Below are positions 31,621 through 33,456 of a stretch of 33,456 nt of DNA, piece after piece. Numbering within the stretch: the stretch's first letter is position 1; each line of letters starts with the position of its first letter. The position numbers and the translations under genes were made by a program. The stretch covers positions 1 through 33,456 of the forward strand of contig SIBH01000010.1 of assembly GCA_009695285.1 (NCBI GenBank). The letters are read 5' to 3'. The notes beneath the pieces were generated by a model. The model was not told the DNA's origin, ran no database searches, and worked only from the letters and a program-made list of their open reading frames with translations. This DNA comes from Pedosphaera sp. (GTDB taxonomy: Bacteria > Verrucomicrobiota > Verrucomicrobiia > Limisphaerales > SIBH01).

Positions 31621-33174
31621 TCAGGGGGTTGCGGTGACGAAGATGAAACGGAGGAGTGGATTGATGCGCTTGGGCGCGCGTTGGAGCAACTCCATCTGGA
31701 ACGTGGTCGAGATGCCGAAGCGGAGAAACAGATACAATCCCGGCGGCGCGCACAGCGCAACGAAAACGGCCAGACAAATCTCCGGCGCGAACCCGCGCAT
31801 CGCCCAGCCCGCAGCCAGCGCCACCGGCAGGAAACAGGCGAGCACTTTCAACATCGGTGTCATCCAGACGAGCGCCACTTCGCGCACGGGCAATTTGAAA
31901 TGTTTACTGACGCGCCCGACGCCGTACGCGCCGCTGAACAGCGCGCTGCAAACGACGGAACACGCAATCACCGCCGGCAACCCGCCGCGCGGCGCCGCCA
32001 GCAACGCGGTGGTTACGAACACGACGCCCTCGATAAAATAAACGTAGCGCATGAAAGCTACGCGTTTTGTGATGAGCACGAAGCAATTATGGCAGTGCAG
32101 CACCGCCATGACCATCATCCACACACCGAGGAGCAGGTCGTTGTGCGTGGGCCAGTCAATCTTGCCGTGCGTCCAGACGGTCACGAAGGAGCGATTGCAC
32201 AGCGCATACAGCACTGCCACAAACGCGCTGAAGGACGCGCTCAGGGTCACAATCGTCTTATATCGCGTCCGCAGCAGCGCGTCTTCTCTACGCACGAACA
32301 TTTCCGACAGCGCCGGGCTGGACACGTCGAAAATCCGGTAGATGAGCTGGGAAAGCAGGGTGAACGTTCTCGTGCCGATGGACCACGCCGCCGCCGCCTG
32401 CAAGCCGAGCGTGCGCGTGATGATCATGGTCTGGCTGGCGATGATGAGTTGCGTGCCCACCGCGACGAGGAACAGGTCTTTGCCATAACCGAACAATTCC
32501 TGGAAATATTGCCAGCGCGCGCGACCCCAAGCGCCGGCGGCGGGAAACAATTTAAGTTTTCCACAAGCGACCACCAGCCACGTCACGCTCAGGATGCCAC
32601 CGATGGCGTTGGCCCAGATCCAACTGAAAACCCCGTGCCCATTGCGGAAAAAATACCAGAGCAAAAAATAACTGGTCGCGAGCAAAGTGATCTGGCTGTA
32701 GTTCACCATGTCTATGCGCTGGTGCGCGGTCAGCAAGTGGCTGAACAGGCGCGTCGCAAAACTGAAGGCGAGCAGGGCGCTTTGCCAGCGCAGCAGGGAA
32801 ACGAATTCCGCCGTGAGGTTTCCGGGGATGTCCAACATCGCCGCCAGCAACGGCGCGAGCACGAAGCCCGCCGCCAGGATGATCGCGCCTTGCACGAACA
32901 ACACCAGCCAGCCGGTTTTGAGGAGGCTGCCATAGACTCCGCCCGCGCGATCGTCCTTGTGATCAATCAGCAACCGCGCGACCGAGCCGGACATGCCGAG
33001 ATCAATCAGGCTCAAGTAACCAGAGATCGTCGCCATCAATGCCCACAACGCGAATTTTTCCTGGCTGAGGTAATGCAGCGCGAGCGGCACGGACGCCAGC
33101 GAGAACACCGCTGTCGCCGCGAGGACGACGTAGCCGGAGGCCACCCCATGGGCTGCTCTACGAAAGCGCGACAT
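31621..33174 (-). CDS. Polysaccharide flippase-like membrane protein (Wzx/MATE-type)
   Basis: A 517-aa integral membrane protein with about 12-14 hydrophobic segments across its length. It begins 'MSRFRRAAHGVASGYVVLA', as in polysaccharide transporters (MOP superfamily), with 'LSLIDLGMSGSVARLLIDH' after the second segment and 'GYGKDLFLVAVGTQLIIAS' at the start of the second half. It likely flips the lipid-linked glycan made by the surrounding glycosyltransferases across the inner membrane. It is the first gene of a minus-strand operon with two methyltransferases. The flippase role is inferred from family resemblance and context. Confidence 0.85.
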   Translation of the reverse strand: MSRFRRAAHGVASGYVVLAATAVFSLASVPLALHYLSQEKFALWALMATISGYLSLIDLGMSGSVARLLIDHKDDRAGGVYGSLLKTGWLVLFVQGAIILAAGFVLAPLLAAMLDIPGNLTAEFVSLLRWQSALLAFSFATRLFSHLLTAHQRIDMVNYSQITLLATSYFLLWYFFRNGHGVFSWIWANAIGGILSVTWLVVACGKLKLFPAAGAWGRARWQYFQELFGYGKDLFLVAVGTQLIIASQTMIITRTLGLQAAAAWSIGTRTFTLLSQLIYRIFDVSSPALSEMFVRREDALLRTRYKTIVTLSASFSAFVAVLYALCNRSFVTVWTHGKIDWPTHNDLLLGVWMMVMAVLHCHNCFVLITKRVAFMRYVYFIEGVVFVTTALLAAPRGGLPAVIACSVVCSALFSGAYGVGRVSKHFKLPVREVALVWMTPMLKVLACFLPVALAAGWAMRGFAPEICLAVFVALCAPPGLYLFLRFGISTTFQMELLQRAPKRINPLLRFIFVTATP

Positions 33175-33322
33175 TCTTCAAGCTTTGCGAACGCGGTGCC
33201 ACCGGCCCGTTCGAATCAGAAGTTGCTTTTGCCATTTACTCACTCCGGCTATTCCGGCACATCATGCGCGCGATGAAAAGGCTTTTTATCCGGACTTTGC
33301 GGCGGTTTAGGACGCATTTTTT
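33175..33322. other. Spacer upstream of the flippase gene
   Basis: About 150 bp where the promoter of the minus-strand flippase operon should lie. No gene, repeat or convincing promoter hexamers are seen. Confidence 0.4.
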
Positions 33323-33456
33323 CATTTGGGTAAGCGCCAGGCAGTTGGGGACTTGGCGAACACCAGTGCCTGGAGGCGTGCGGGGCCGCCGTCGCGATGG
33401 GCGAAGCGTTGCTGATAGCGCCGCACGGTCCAGCGTGTCTTTTGGGTTTGCACCTG
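33323..33456 (-). CDS. Possible partial CDS running off the right edge
   Basis: An open minus-strand frame of 44 codons ends at a TGA (33323-33325) and continues beyond the window. It reads '...TRWTVRRYQQRFAHRDGG' and '...FAKSPTAWRLPK'. I do not recognise a family. With so little sequence it could be chance; the basic composition and the spacing from the flippase gene are compatible with a real gene end. Confidence 0.25.

Noticed and set aside
31600-33276. 558-aa plus-strand ORF opposite the flippase gene
   Set aside because: The translation is Gln/Arg/His-rich with no hydrophobic or domain pattern. The minus strand encodes a coherent multi-pass membrane protein.
1-33456. TAG recoding to an amino acid
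   Set aside because: Several intact genes (carB, dnaE, FkbM, acyl carrier protein) end at TAG in the expected place, so TAG works as a stop.

Overview
The window looks like a chromosomal segment of a GC-rich member of Verrucomicrobiota, resembling environmental Pedosphaera-like lineages. This is an inference. It rests on the large signal-peptide protein with a Gly-rich core, an autotransporter-type beta-strand repeat and an ASH-like domain, on a DnaE with a histidine-rich PHP domain, and above all on many interspersed 7-bp-periodic sequences that I associate with that phylum. No rRNA or marker-gene search was possible.

Left part (1-7.4 kb, nearly all minus strand). A methyltransferase gene follows a frameshifted fatty-acid desaturase. 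Next comes a 345-bp displaced copy of the 3' end of carB, broken by an amber codon, with a smaller third remnant beside it. A strong terminator then ends a ~900-residue secreted beta-helix protein. Finally there is carB itself, encoding only the N-terminal half of carbamoyl-phosphate synthase. The direct-repeat arrangement (carB end, 3.2 kb cargo, diverged carB end) resembles the scar of an integrated element.

Middle part (7.4-15.7 kb, minus strand). dnaE carries two in-frame low-complexity insertions. Upstream of it lie a ParE-type toxin with its addiction-module antitoxin, and a sugar ABC importer with a double-domain ATPase and two permeases. No binding protein for the importer is in view. 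A tRNA-His(GTG) gene follows. Heptamer-periodic arms form most gene boundaries of the ABC operon.

Right part (15.7-33.2 kb, both strands). This is a surface-glycan assembly locus: a NodU/CmcH-type carbamoyltransferase; a tightly packed plus-strand FkbM methyltransferase / hexapeptide acyltransferase / FkbH / acyl carrier protein module; six full-length GT4-like glycosyltransferases plus one internally deleted one; three SAM methyltransferases, one with an in-frame amber codon; and a flippase-like membrane protein. The reading suggested is that sugars are assembled by the glycosyltransferases, decorated by methyl, carbamoyl and carrier-bound acyl groups, and exported by the flippase. The strand switching, truncated genes and repeat elements suggest the locus was built by repeated insertion and rearrangement.

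TAG ends intact genes here (carB, dnaE, FkbM, ACP), so the in-frame TAGs are best read as nonsense mutations or sequence errors rather than recoding.
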